Origin: CAVAWX01 sp963642995
Lineage (GTDB): Bacteria > Actinomycetota > Coriobacteriia > Coriobacteriales > QAMH01
Direction: 5' to 3'
Assembly: GCA_963642995.1 (NCBI GenBank)
Contig: CAVIIZ010000003.1
Coordinates: 59,401-123,400 of the forward strand
DNA: 64,000 nucleotides
Shown: one piece after another, positions 1 to 7,369 of the stretch
Layout: every line of letters begins with the position of its first letter
Numbering within the stretch: the first letter of the stretch is position 1
Made by a program: the position numbers and the translations under genes
The notes under the pieces: model-generated
Database searches by the model: none
What the model was told of the DNA's origin: nothing
What the model saw: only the letters and a program-made list of their open reading frames with translations

Positions 1-1062
1 GAGGTTTTCGCCTTCACCCCGAAAGGCGAGGTGATCAGCCTGCGCGCCGCGGCCACGCCGCTCGATTTCGCCTACTCCATCCACACCGAGGTGGGAAACC
101 ATTGCGTGGGCGCGAAGGTGAACGGCTCGATCGTGCCGCTCACCTACACGCTGCAAAACGGCGACCGCGTCGAGATCCTCACGCAGAAAAACGCGAGCCC
201 CTCGCTGGACTGGGTGAACATCGCGCGCACGCCGCGCGCCCGCGCAAAGATCCGCACCTACTTCTCAAAGGCCTCGCGCAACGACGACCTGGAACGCGGA
301 CGCGACTTCATCTTGAAGGAGGTGCGCAAAGACGGCCTGGGCGCGGGCTCGGCCAAAGTGCTGAAGATGCTCGACGAGGTGGCCTCGGAGCTGAGCTTTG
401 CCTCGGCCGACGAGATGATGGTGGCCGTGGGCGCGGGCAAGCTCTCGCCCAAGCAGGTCTCGCATCGCGTCATGCGCGTGATGAGCAAGGCGAGCGCGCA
501 GACGGCCGACCCCTTGTCGCAGGTGAGGGTGCCCGCCGCGAAGGCGTCTTCGCACGGCAAGGGGCGCAAGCGCAACAACGCCGGCGTGGAGGTGACAGGC
601 CTCGACGACGTGTTCGTGCGCCTGTCGCGTTGCTGCAACCCGGTGCCGGGCGACGAGATCATCGGGTTCATCACCCGCGGCCGCGGCGTGTCCGTGCATC
701 GTGCGGACTGCCCGAACGCCAAGGACCTGACGCGCAGCCCGGAGCGCATGATCGAGGTGGCGTGGGAAAAGGACGTGCGTTCCAGCTACCAGGTCGAGAT
801 TTTCGTCGAGGCCATCGACCGGCTGCGCCTGCTGCAAGACATCGTCGTCTTCCTGGCCGACCAGGGCGTCAACATCGTGTCGTGCGCGACCACGACGCAC
901 AACGACGATATAGTGGAGATGCGTTTCCTGTTCGAGATGTCGGACACGGAACGCATCGAGGAGATACTGCACAACCTGCTCACGGTGGACGGCGTTTTCG
1001 GCGCCAAGCGCATGCTGCCCGCCCCGGGCGCGAAAAAGGGGAAGGGGAAGAAGGGCCGATGA
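1..1062 (+). CDS. RelA/SpoT (p)ppGpp synthetase/hydrolase, C-terminal part
   Basis: The reading frame is open from base 1, so the gene begins upstream and only its last 353 residues are present. What is visible is the regulatory half of a long RSH enzyme: a TGS domain at the start (motif TPLDFAYSIHTEVG), a helical region, the conserved cysteine or zinc-finger domain (RLSRCCNPVPGDEI followed by a downstream HRADCPN), and a C-terminal ACT domain. In this family the hydrolase and synthetase domains lie N-terminal to TGS, and these domains sense ribosome and amino-acid state to control ppGpp. It ends in a lysine/glycine-rich tail and overlaps the next gene by four bases (ATGA), which suggests coupled translation. 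Whether it is bifunctional cannot be judged without the missing half. Confidence 0.95.
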   Translation, partial: EVFAFTPKGEVISLRAAATPLDFAYSIHTEVGNHCVGAKVNGSIVPLTYTLQNGDRVEILTQKNASPSLDWVNIARTPRARAKIRTYFSKASRNDDLERGRDFILKEVRKDGLGAGSAKVLKMLDEVASELSFASADEMMVAVGAGKLSPKQVSHRVMRVMSKASAQTADPLSQVRVPAAKASSHGKGRKRNNAGVEVTGLDDVFVRLSRCCNPVPGDEIIGFITRGRGVSVHRADCPNAKDLTRSPERMIEVAWEKDVRSSYQVEIFVEAIDRLRLLQDIVVFLADQGVNIVSCATTTHNDDIVEMRFLFEMSDTERIEEILHNLLTVDGVFGAKRMLPAPGAKKGKGKKGR

Positions 1063-1676
1063 AGGTGGAGACGCGGGTCGTGGGGCCGATAGGGGAGAAC
1101 TGCTATCTGGTGCAAGATTGCGGCGAGCTTCTGGTCGTGGATCCGGGCGACGAGCTGGATCGCATCATGTCGGCCGTCGCGCGCAGGCCGGTGAGGAAAA
1201 TCGTCTTGACGCACGGGCATTGGGACCATATCGGCGCCGCGGCGGGGCTGTCGGCGAAAACCGGCGCGCGCATAGCGGCGGGCAGGGAAGACGCGCATGC
1301 CATCGAGACCTGCGAGGAGGAAAGCGTGCGCAAGAGCCCCTACGGGATGCCCGCCGTGGGGGAGCTTTTGAAAGACGGCGACAGCGTGAACATCGGTTTC
1401 GTCTCGTTTCGCGTGATCGCGACGCCCGGCCACACGCCGGGGTCGATCTGCCTCTACAGCGCCGCGCAAAAGGCGCTTTTTGCGGGCGACACCCTGTTCG
1501 CGGGCGGGCGCTATGGGCGCACGGATCTGGCGGGCGGCAGTTTCGAGGCCATCTGCGCGTCGATGCGCGGGAAACTTGCCGGCATCCCCGACGACGTGAA
1601 CATCTACTGCGGGCACGGACAGCCCACGACCATGGGCGCCGAGCGCGCGCTGAACCCGTACCTCGCGCGGGCATGA
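1059..1676 (+). CDS. Metallo-beta-lactamase-fold hydrolase (glyoxalase II-like)
   Basis: A 205-residue single-domain MBL-fold protein. The metal-binding motif HGHWDH (about residues 52-57) is followed by a TPGHTPGS loop with the third His, a GDTLF segment with the bridging Asp, and a late GHG with the last His ligand. The lactamase fold fills the whole length, so this is the short glyoxalase II-like class that hydrolyses thioesters or related small molecules. The substrate cannot be read from the sequence. Its ATG overlaps the stop of the RSH gene. An MBL hydrolase downstream of relA is a familiar arrangement in Gram-positive genomes. Confidence 0.9.
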   Translation: MKVETRVVGPIGENCYLVQDCGELLVVDPGDELDRIMSAVARRPVRKIVLTHGHWDHIGAAAGLSAKTGARIAAGREDAHAIETCEEESVRKSPYGMPAVGELLKDGDSVNIGFVSFRVIATPGHTPGSICLYSAAQKALFAGDTLFAGGRYGRTDLAGGSFEAICASMRGKLAGIPDDVNIYCGHGQPTTMGAERALNPYLARA

Positions 1677-1767
1677 TTTCCGAAATGCGCCTCATCAGGC
1701 TCGCCTTGCGGTTGCAAGTCGCGTCGTTCATGCCCCTGCCACCCGTGTGCGCCCCTTTCGGGCAATG

Positions 1768-1792
1768 AAAAAGCCGCCCCCGAAAGGACGGC
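1768..1792 (-). terminator. Rho-independent terminator, minus strand
   Basis: Read on the minus strand, GCCGTCC pairs with GGGCGGC (one G-U) across a short TTTCGG loop, and a run of five T follows. It lies beyond the stronger terminator of the tRNA pair and may be a back-up stop. It could also end a small transcript from 1793-1876, where I see no gene. Confidence 0.45.
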
Positions 1793-1876
1793 CTGCACAC
1801 ATTCGCGGCGCGCAAGACCTGGAGAAGCGGGCGTAGCCGTGCGCGATTTGCAGATTTCCGTTTTCCGACCCCTTGG

Positions 1877-1917
1877 AAAAAAGAAGCAGGCCAGACGCTT
1901 TACCCCGTCCGACCTGC
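1877..1917 (-). terminator. Rho-independent terminator of the tRNA-Asn/tRNA-Val unit
   Basis: On the minus strand a 12-bp stem (GCAGGTCGGACG with CGTCTGGCCTGC, two G-U pairs) encloses a short loop and is followed by TTCTTTTTT. It starts about ten bases after the 3' end of tRNA-Val, so it would end transcription of the two tRNAs. Confidence 0.8.
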
Positions 1918-1927
1918 GGTTTTACGA

Positions 1928-2002
1928 TGGTGGGCGTTGCTGGTTTCGAACCAGCGACCTCTGCCGTGTGAAGGCAGCGCTCTCCCGCTGAGCTAAACGC
2001 CC
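1928..2002 (-). tRNA. tRNA-Val (anticodon CAC)
   Basis: Full cloverleaf on the minus strand: acceptor GGGCGTT with AACGCCC, discriminator A, and an encoded CCA. The anticodon stem CTGCC/GGCAG holds loop TTCACAC, giving anticodon CAC for GTG codons, which are very common in this GC-rich DNA. The TPsiC arm contains GGTTCGAAACC. It lies 45 bases downstream of tRNA-Asn. The spacer holds an AAGGGGG/CCCCCTT inverted repeat (2012-2039) that may help processing. Confidence 0.95.
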
Positions 2003-2047
2003 GCATCTTCAAAGGGGGCGCCCCGAAAGGAACCCCCTTGAAAAGGC

Positions 2048-2122
2048 TGGCTCCCCGGGCAGGACTCGAACCTGCAACAACTCGATTAACAGTCGAGGGC
2101 TCTGCCATTGAGCTACCGAGGA
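2048..2122 (-). tRNA. tRNA-Asn (anticodon GTT)
   Basis: Full cloverleaf on the minus strand: acceptor TCCTCGG with CCGGGGA, discriminator G, encoded CCA. Anticodon stem CTCGA/TCGAG with loop CTGTTAA gives anticodon GTT. It is the first of two tRNAs in one unit. The promoter is probably the TACTAT element just upstream. Confidence 0.95.
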
Positions 2123-2149
2123 ATGCATGCGCGCTTCGCGCAAGACGGC

Positions 2150-2155
2150 ATAGTA
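2150..2155 (-). promoter_or_regulatory. Putative -10 element for the tRNA-Asn/Val unit
   Basis: On the minus strand TTTTATGCTACTAT contains a TACTAT hexamer preceded by GC. It lies about 28 bases before the 5' end of tRNA-Asn. It matches the GCTAnnnT pattern found before several other genes here. No convincing -35 box. Confidence 0.45.
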
Positions 2156-2376
2156 GCATAAAACGGGCGCGTGGCAAGGAATATTGCCGGACTTCTTTTG
2201 CCCATCGCAATTGGCTTTCGCACGCACGCTTCCATGCGCGGATGCGGGCTTCTCATGCGTGCGGGCATTTTGCGCGCGCCCGGGCGTCGACGGCCGCTTT
2301 TCCGTGTGATAATGAATGCGGTTTTCAAAAGATGGTTTTCGAGAAAACGAGATGTCGATATGGCGAGGGGGCTTGT

Positions 2377-3324
2377 ATGCGCAAGACGAGTGACGGGCAG
2401 GCATCGGCTTTCGGGGAGGGTGCTGCTGCGTTTGCCTGCGACGATGCGACGGACGGGCGGGCTGAAACCGGGCGGTCTGTCGTCGGGGCGCACTCGAAGC
2501 CCGAAGTCGCGGGTGAAGGCGATGGGGCGGTGCTCGAGGCGCTTGCCCGGGCGGCGCGTGCCCAAAGGGAATCTGCGGGCTTCGGCTCCGGCGTCGAAGG
2601 GGCGCATAGCATAGGCGCCGTCCGTGACATCGGGGCGCACGGCGCAGACGCCCTCCTGAGCGAGCCTTACCCTACAAAGGAGGCCGTCCGTGACATCGGG
2701 GCGCACGGCGCAGACGCCGTCCGGGATGCCGAGACCCCTGCCGCCCCGAGGAAAAAGGCCGGGAAGCGCACGGCGATAATCGCGACCTGCGCCGTCGCGT
2801 GCCTCGTGCTGCTAGGCGCCCTCGTCTGCGTGTTCTTGTCTTCTCCCGCGCCCGGAAGCGACGCGGCGAAGACGGTGGAGAAGGCCTTGGGCAACGCGAG
2901 GTCCGCGAACAGCTCGACGATCGCGCAGCTGGTCGAAAACGACATGGGCGAGAGCTTTTCCAGATACGGCATCGACGCGGCCGCGCTGGCTTCGTGGTTG
3001 AAGGAGGACATGAGCTACACGGTGACGAAGCTGGACGAGCAGAAGAACACGGCCACCGTCACGGTGAAGGCGACCTGCCATGATTTGTCCCAGTTCCAAG
3101 AATGCGTCACCGCGGTGGCAAAGGAAGCGGCCTCCTCTGCGGATTTCCAAAACGTCACGTCGGCAGAAGACGCCTACAAGCTCATCGGCGCCAAGGCCTT
3201 CGAGCGTGCGAAAAGCGAGTCGCCGGCAAGCAAGAACTTTGAAGTGAGGGTCGTGAAGCAAGGCGAGAACTGGGAGCTGACAAGCGAGGACGAGGCGGGC
3301 ATCTTCTCGCGGCTGTGGGGGTGA
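2377..3324 (+). CDS. Membrane-anchored protein of unknown function with internal repeats
   Basis: A 315-residue protein I do not recognise. The first ~128 residues are cytoplasmic and of low complexity, with two exact copies of AVRDIGAHGADA (a 36-bp DNA repeat) and a third partial AVRDA. One transmembrane helix follows (about residues 131-153, flanked by KKAGKR). The remaining ~160 residues are extracellular and look like a small alpha/beta domain of the kind seen in secreted Gram-positive proteins of the DUF4878/DUF5105 type. That resemblance is weak. The ATG at 2377 is chosen because a GAGGGG ribosome site lies just upstream. The frame is open further upstream but runs into the tRNA gene. 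An extended -10 (TGTGATAAT, ending 2313) precedes it. It converges with the GH25 gene across a shared terminator. Confidence 0.8.
   Translation: MRKTSDGQASAFGEGAAAFACDDATDGRAETGRSVVGAHSKPEVAGEGDGAVLEALARAARAQRESAGFGSGVEGAHSIGAVRDIGAHGADALLSEPYPTKEAVRDIGAHGADAVRDAETPAAPRKKAGKRTAIIATCAVACLVLLGALVCVFLSSPAPGSDAAKTVEKALGNARSANSSTIAQLVENDMGESFSRYGIDAAALASWLKEDMSYTVTKLDEQKNTATVTVKATCHDLSQFQECVTAVAKEAASSADFQNVTSAEDAYKLIGAKAFERAKSESPASKNFEVRVVKQGENWELTSEDEAGIFSRLWG
2617..2718 (+). repeat. 36-bp direct repeat, two exact copies, within a coding region
   Basis: Copies at 2617-2652 and 2683-2718 are identical over 36 bases and in frame, each encoding AVRDIGAHGADA. They are separated by 30 bases, and a third truncated copy begins at 2716. 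This looks like a recent in-frame duplication in a low-complexity cytoplasmic tail. Confidence 0.9.
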
Positions 3325-3364
3325 GGCGGCCCGTCCTCGCGCGCGGCGCACACGAAAGGGTAGG

Positions 3365-3409
3365 GGAAAAGCCCCGGTTTTCCCCGTGGGAAGGCCGGGG
3401 CTTCGCTTT
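3365..3409. terminator. Bidirectional terminator between convergent genes
   Basis: AAGCCCCGG (3369-3377) and CCGGGGCTT (3394-3402) form a perfect 9-bp stem. A-rich and T-containing flanks on both sides suit termination of the 2377 gene on the + strand and the GH25 gene on the minus strand. Confidence 0.6.
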
Positions 3410-3443
3410 GCCCCCACCGTTTCGACGCCTTGCTTTCCCCGCT

Positions 3444-6400
3444 CTAGGAGCTGCGCCCCTGCGCCCACGCGTCCCAGTCGGCGGCCGAACCGTAGAATTT
3501 GTTCAGGTCCAGCAGCCCGCCTCCGCCGCCGACGTCTCCCTGGCTCGTGTATTGCCTGCACACGCAGGTGTAGGCGCCCTCGTTCCAGGGGCGGTCCTGG
3601 TAGCCCGTCGTGTTGTAGTTCGCGTACTGCGCGATCCACAGCGGACCGGAATAGTGGTGCGAGATGCTCTGGCTGACATAGGTCCACGCGGTCTTGCCCG
3701 TGCGGTTTCTCACCTGCGCGCGCCACCGGTTCGTCCACCACGCGCCGTTTTCGGCATATGCCCTGTTCTGCACGCGCTCCCAGTCGATTATCAACACGGC
3801 GCGCCCGAGGAAGTCGCCGATCTGGTTCACGAAGAAATTCGCCTCGTCTTCGGGGCTGTCGCCCGCCGCGTAGTGGTACAGCCCGAGCTTCTTGCCCGAG
3901 TTCAGCGTCGCTTGCGCCCACTGCCGCCAGTAGGGGTTGGTGTAGCTCGTGCCTTGCGAGACCTTCACGATGACGAAGTCCGCGTCCACCGACCATATGT
4001 CGATGCCCGCCTGCCACGAGGCGATGTCGATGCCGCGCAGGCTCCTCCTCGCGTCGTAGCTCGTCGGGGTGAAGCGCCAGCCCTGGGCCTTGGTGCCGTT
4101 GGCGGCGTAGACTTGGATGTTGGTCTCGTTGGCCGTGCGCGCGCCTGCCACATCGAGGCGCAACGAGGTCTTCAGCACCGAAGCGATGGTGAAGTACCCG
4201 GACGCCGACCAGTAGACGCGCCACTTCTGCGCCTTCGTCGAGTTGCGCGTCCACAGCTGCACGTTCGCCCCGCTGCGTGCCGAGCCGCCCGTCACGTCGA
4301 GGGCAAGCCCCGACCCCGCGTTCACGATGGTGTAGCTCGCCTTGTCGGAATTCAAGACGAAGAGCCATTTCTGCGTGTCGTAGGTGGACTTCGTCGTCAG
4401 GGACACGTTCGTGCCGACCGAGGTGCGCGCGTGGGCGGCGCCGACGATCGTCTTGTTGCTGAGCGCCGAGACGATGGCGAAGTACGCATCCGGCTCGACG
4501 GCGTAGGCCCGCGCCAGCTTCCAGCGCTGCGCCTTGGCGTTGTTCCATTTCCAGGTTTGCACGGTGTTGCCGTCTGTCGTCACCGCGCCCGAAAGGTCGA
4601 GCCATTTGCCCGTGAGCAGGTTCTTCAGCAGGTAGTAGCCCCTCCTCTTGTCGACGAGCCATCGCTGGCTCGAAGCGTTCGTCTTGGCGTGCTGGTACAG
4701 CGAGCCGTCCGATTTGGCCGTCAGGTACTTGCCGGATGCGGTGCTCTGCAGCGTGTAGGTGTTGGCGGCGACCCGCGACAGGTACCATTTCTGCGCGTAG
4801 GTCTTGTTGGACGTCCAGATCTGGATTCTCGTGTTGTCGGCCGTGCCCGCGTTCGACAGGTCGAGCACCTTCGAGGAGCCGAGCGCGCTGGCGATGGAGT
4901 AGAGCCCGTTTGCGACGATCGCCGTGACCTTCTTGAACTTCCAGCGCTGCGCGGCCGTGGAGTTCGCCTTGAAGATGTTGACGTTGGCGCCGTTTGCCCT
5001 GTTGCCGTTGCAGACGTCGACGACGATGCGGGGGAAGAGGGCGGAGACGAGTTTGTAGGTCCCGTCGCCGTAGGGCACGGCCACCCATTTTTGGGCGAGG
5101 CTGTTGTTGGCCGCGTATTGCCACACGTTGGTGCCGTGGGCCTTCTTGCCGCCCGCCACGTCGAGCATCTTGCCCGAGTTCACGTTCTCCAGCTGCATGT
5201 AGCCGGTCGAGTCGTAGGTGATGCGCCACATCTGCGCCTGCGTGGAGTTCGAGTCCCACAGCTGCACGTTGGCGCCGTTTGCCGTCGAGCCGCCCGACAC
5301 GTCGAGCACGCGCGCGCCGGACAGCGAGGTGGCGATGGTGTAGACGCCGGACGCGATGGCGTTTTTGCGGGCAGCCACCTGCTTTGCAAGCGTCGCCTTC
5401 GCGGACGTCACGTCGTAGAGCCTCCAGCGTTGCGCGGCGGTGCCGTTTGCCTTGTACAGCCACAGCTTCGCGTCGTTTGCCTTCGAGGCGCCGTAGAGGT
5501 CCAGCGCGAAGCGCGCATCGAGCGCCGAGACGATGCGGTAGCCGCCGCCGGCCAGCTTGGTGACGATCCACTTCTGGGCGAGGCTGCCGTTTGCCTTGAA
5601 CTGCCACACGGTCGCGCCCTTGAACGCCTTGCCGTTCGCCACGTCGAGCACCTTGCCCGTTTTGACGTTGGCGAAGGTGGCGTAGTTGTTCGCGTCGTAG
5701 GAGACGCGCCATTGCTGCGCGGCCGTGTAGTTGGCGCTGTATTGGGTGATGGCCGCCTTGTTGGAAGTCGAGCCGCGGTAGACCTCCACGTTTTTGCCCG
5801 AGGCGGCCGAATAGACGATGTAGACGTGTCCGTTTTCGAGGACGCGCGCACCGCCCTTGGGAGTCGAGCTTGCCGTGGCGGCCGTGGCCGTGGCCGCATG
5901 TGCGGTCGCGGCGCCCGCTTTCACAGCACCCGCCTTCGCGGCCGTGTTCGCCGCGGCGGCCTTCGAGGCGCCCGCGCCGGCGGTGATGGCCGTGGGGGCC
6001 TTCGAGGCGCTGACAGGCGTGGCGGCCTTCGAGGCGCCTGTGCCGGCATCTTCATCCGATGGCGTGCCCTCGCCCGCGCCCGCATCCGTTGCCATGTCCG
6101 CGCCGGAGCCTGCGCCGCCTGCCGTCGCGGCGCCTGCGTCTGCGCCTGTGCCCGTCGCCTTCCCGGCGCCGTTCGCCTCCGCGCCCGCCGCAGCCGCATC
6201 CGTGCTATCCGCCGAGACGGCGCCCGCGGCAGCGCCGCTGTCTGCCCGGTCGGCGCCGGCGCCTGCCTGCGCCGCGTCTGCTCCTGCGACGCCTTCTGCG
6301 CCTGCGACGCCTTCTGCGCCTGCGCCGTCTTCTGCGGATGCGGCGGCCGCCTCGGCAAGCGCCGCATCCTCGTCGCCGAATCCTGCGGCGTGCGCGCCCG

Positions 6401-6500
6401 ACGGGCACAGCATGGCTGCCGCCAAGACGAATGCGCAGGCAGCGCACATCGCGCCCGCCTTCGCCCATGTCCTTGCCGCAACCGGCGAAATCACGCCCAC
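3444..6500 (-). CDS. Secreted GH25 muramidase with twelve QxW lectin repeats
   Basis: A 1018-residue exported wall-active enzyme. Order: signal peptide (residues ~1-38, ending GAHA), an Ala-rich linker of about 170 residues, a lectin region (~217-820) with twelve QxW motifs (QQW, QKW, QRW, QMW and so on), and a C-terminal GH25 lysozyme domain (~822-1018). Three QxW repeats make one beta-trefoil, so this equals four ricin-type trefoils. The GH25 domain opens with RGIDIASWQ and carries VIVKVSQGTSY, GLYHYA and the catalytic pair in LIIDWE. The role inferred is cutting peptidoglycan MurNAc-GlcNAc bonds while the lectins bind glycans. GTG at 6500 is chosen because GGAGGA lies six bases upstream. 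An in-frame ATG at 6539 would overlap the upstream thrH and lacks a ribosome site. No LPXTG anchor is seen. Confidence 0.88.
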   Translation of the reverse strand: MGVISPVAARTWAKAGAMCAACAFVLAAAMLCPSGAHAAGFGDEDAALAEAAAASAEDGAGAEGVAGAEGVAGADAAQAGAGADRADSGAAAGAVSADSTDAAAAGAEANGAGKATGTGADAGAATAGGAGSGADMATDAGAGEGTPSDEDAGTGASKAATPVSASKAPTAITAGAGASKAAAANTAAKAGAVKAGAATAHAATATAATASSTPKGGARVLENGHVYIVYSAASGKNVEVYRGSTSNKAAITQYSANYTAAQQWRVSYDANNYATFANVKTGKVLDVANGKAFKGATVWQFKANGSLAQKWIVTKLAGGGYRIVSALDARFALDLYGASKANDAKLWLYKANGTAAQRWRLYDVTSAKATLAKQVAARKNAIASGVYTIATSLSGARVLDVSGGSTANGANVQLWDSNSTQAQMWRITYDSTGYMQLENVNSGKMLDVAGGKKAHGTNVWQYAANNSLAQKWVAVPYGDGTYKLVSALFPRIVVDVCNGNRANGANVNIFKANSTAAQRWKFKKVTAIVANGLYSIASALGSSKVLDLSNAGTADNTRIQIWTSNKTYAQKWYLSRVAANTYTLQSTASGKYLTAKSDGSLYQHAKTNASSQRWLVDKRRGYYLLKNLLTGKWLDLSGAVTTDGNTVQTWKWNNAKAQRWKLARAYAVEPDAYFAIVSALSNKTIVGAAHARTSVGTNVSLTTKSTYDTQKWLFVLNSDKASYTIVNAGSGLALDVTGGSARSGANVQLWTRNSTKAQKWRVYWSASGYFTIASVLKTSLRLDVAGARTANETNIQVYAANGTKAQGWRFTPTSYDARRSLRGIDIASWQAGIDIWSVDADFVIVKVSQGTSYTNPYWRQWAQATLNSGKKLGLYHYAAGDSPEDEANFFVNQIGDFLGRAVLIIDWERVQNRAYAENGAWWTNRWRAQVRNRTGKTAWTYVSQSISHHYSGPLWIAQYANYNTTGYQDRPWNEGAYTCVCRQYTSQGDVGGGGGLLDLNKFYGSAADWDAWAQGRSS

Positions 6501-6529
6501 CTTCGCTCCTCCCGTGCTCGCGCCCGCCC

Positions 6530-7132
6530 TCACGCGCATGCCCGCTTGAAGGCTGCGAGCAGGTCGTCGTAGTCGTCGAATGCCTCGATGTCGGGGTTTT
6601 CGGCGCGTATGGCCTCGGGTGCGCGGAACAGGAAGCCGGCCTTGCTCGCGCGCAGCATCCCCAGGTCGTTGTGGCTGTCGCCCGCCGCGATGGTGTCGTA
6701 GCCCATTTGCTGCAGGGCGCGCACCGTGTTCACCTTCATGTTGCCCGCGCGCAACGTGTAGCCGGCGATGGCGCCGTCCGCGTCCACCTCGAGCGTGTTG
6801 CACAAGATGGTCGGCCAGCCCATTTTCTCCATGATGGGCATGGCGAACTGCTCGAAGGTGTCGGAGATGATGACGATCTGGGTGAAGCGGCGCATCTGCG
6901 CGATGAAGTCCATGGCGCCTTCCAGCGGCTCGATGCGGCTGATGACGGCCTGTATGTCGGCCAGCTTCATCCCGTGCTCGCGCAAGACGGCCAGGCGCCA
7001 GTCCATGAGCTTTGCGTAGTCGGGCTCGTCGCGCGTCGTGCGCGTCAGCTCCCCGATGCCGCTTTCGCGGGCGAACTCGATCCATATCTCGGGCGCAAGG
7101 GTCCCCTCCAGGTCCAGGCAGGCTATGTGCAC
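6530..7132 (-). CDS. thrH: ThrH-type HAD phosphatase (phosphoserine phosphatase / homoserine phosphotransferase)
   Basis: A 200-residue HAD-superfamily protein of the length expected for ThrH. Motif I is CLDLEGTL, with the unusual DLEG in place of DxDGT that marks this subgroup. Motif II is in VIISDTF and motif III/IV in AAGDSHND. The conserved PEIWIEFA and TTRDEPDY segments match ThrH. The family dephosphorylates phosphoserine and can move the phosphate to homoserine, linking serine and threonine metabolism. It stands upstream of the GH25 gene, whose start lies 29 bases beyond this stop. That is probably incidental co-transcription. A TATAAT box lies about 70 bases upstream. Confidence 0.85.
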   Translation of the reverse strand: MHIACLDLEGTLAPEIWIEFARESGIGELTRTTRDEPDYAKLMDWRLAVLREHGMKLADIQAVISRIEPLEGAMDFIAQMRRFTQIVIISDTFEQFAMPIMEKMGWPTILCNTLEVDADGAIAGYTLRAGNMKVNTVRALQQMGYDTIAAGDSHNDLGMLRASKAGFLFRAPEAIRAENPDIEAFDDYDDLLAAFKRACA

Positions 7133-7200
7133 GGCGTTTCCTTTCGCTTTGAGCGCGCCGGCCCTCCCCGCGCAGCACGGCGCTTCGTCTTCGATGCGGC

Positions 7201-7206
7201 ATTATA
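7201..7206 (-). promoter_or_regulatory. Putative -10 (TATAAT) for thrH
   Basis: The minus strand reads GTATAATGCC, a perfect TATAAT hexamer, 69 bases before the thrH ATG. No good -35 box at 17 bases. This is the only clear signal in the 7133-7369 gap. Confidence 0.45.
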
Positions 7207-7369
7207 CGTGCGCTCTCATGGAAAACGCGGGTGCGCGCCTGGACGCGGCGCGTGAAAGGCGCGGGCGAACATGGCCGTCGGGCGCAAGGCCGGCGCGCCT
7301 TCTCTTGCCGCCCGCCGCGGTCCGTCGTGCGGCGTTTCCCCGAACGGGTTTTCGCGCCGCGCCCGCGTT

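Noticed and set aside
2617..2718. 36-bp repeats as a possible CRISPR array
   Set aside because: Only two full copies, in frame within a gene, with a 30-base coding spacer and no cas genes.
2812..5712. 966-codon minus-strand frame in another register of the GH25 gene
   Set aside because: It is the same DNA read out of phase, and crosses the terminator at 3365-3409.
3315..6572. 1085-codon + strand frame over the GH25 gene
   Set aside because: Arg/Val/Leu-rich translation with no domain; the minus strand shows signal peptide, QxW repeats and the GH25 site.
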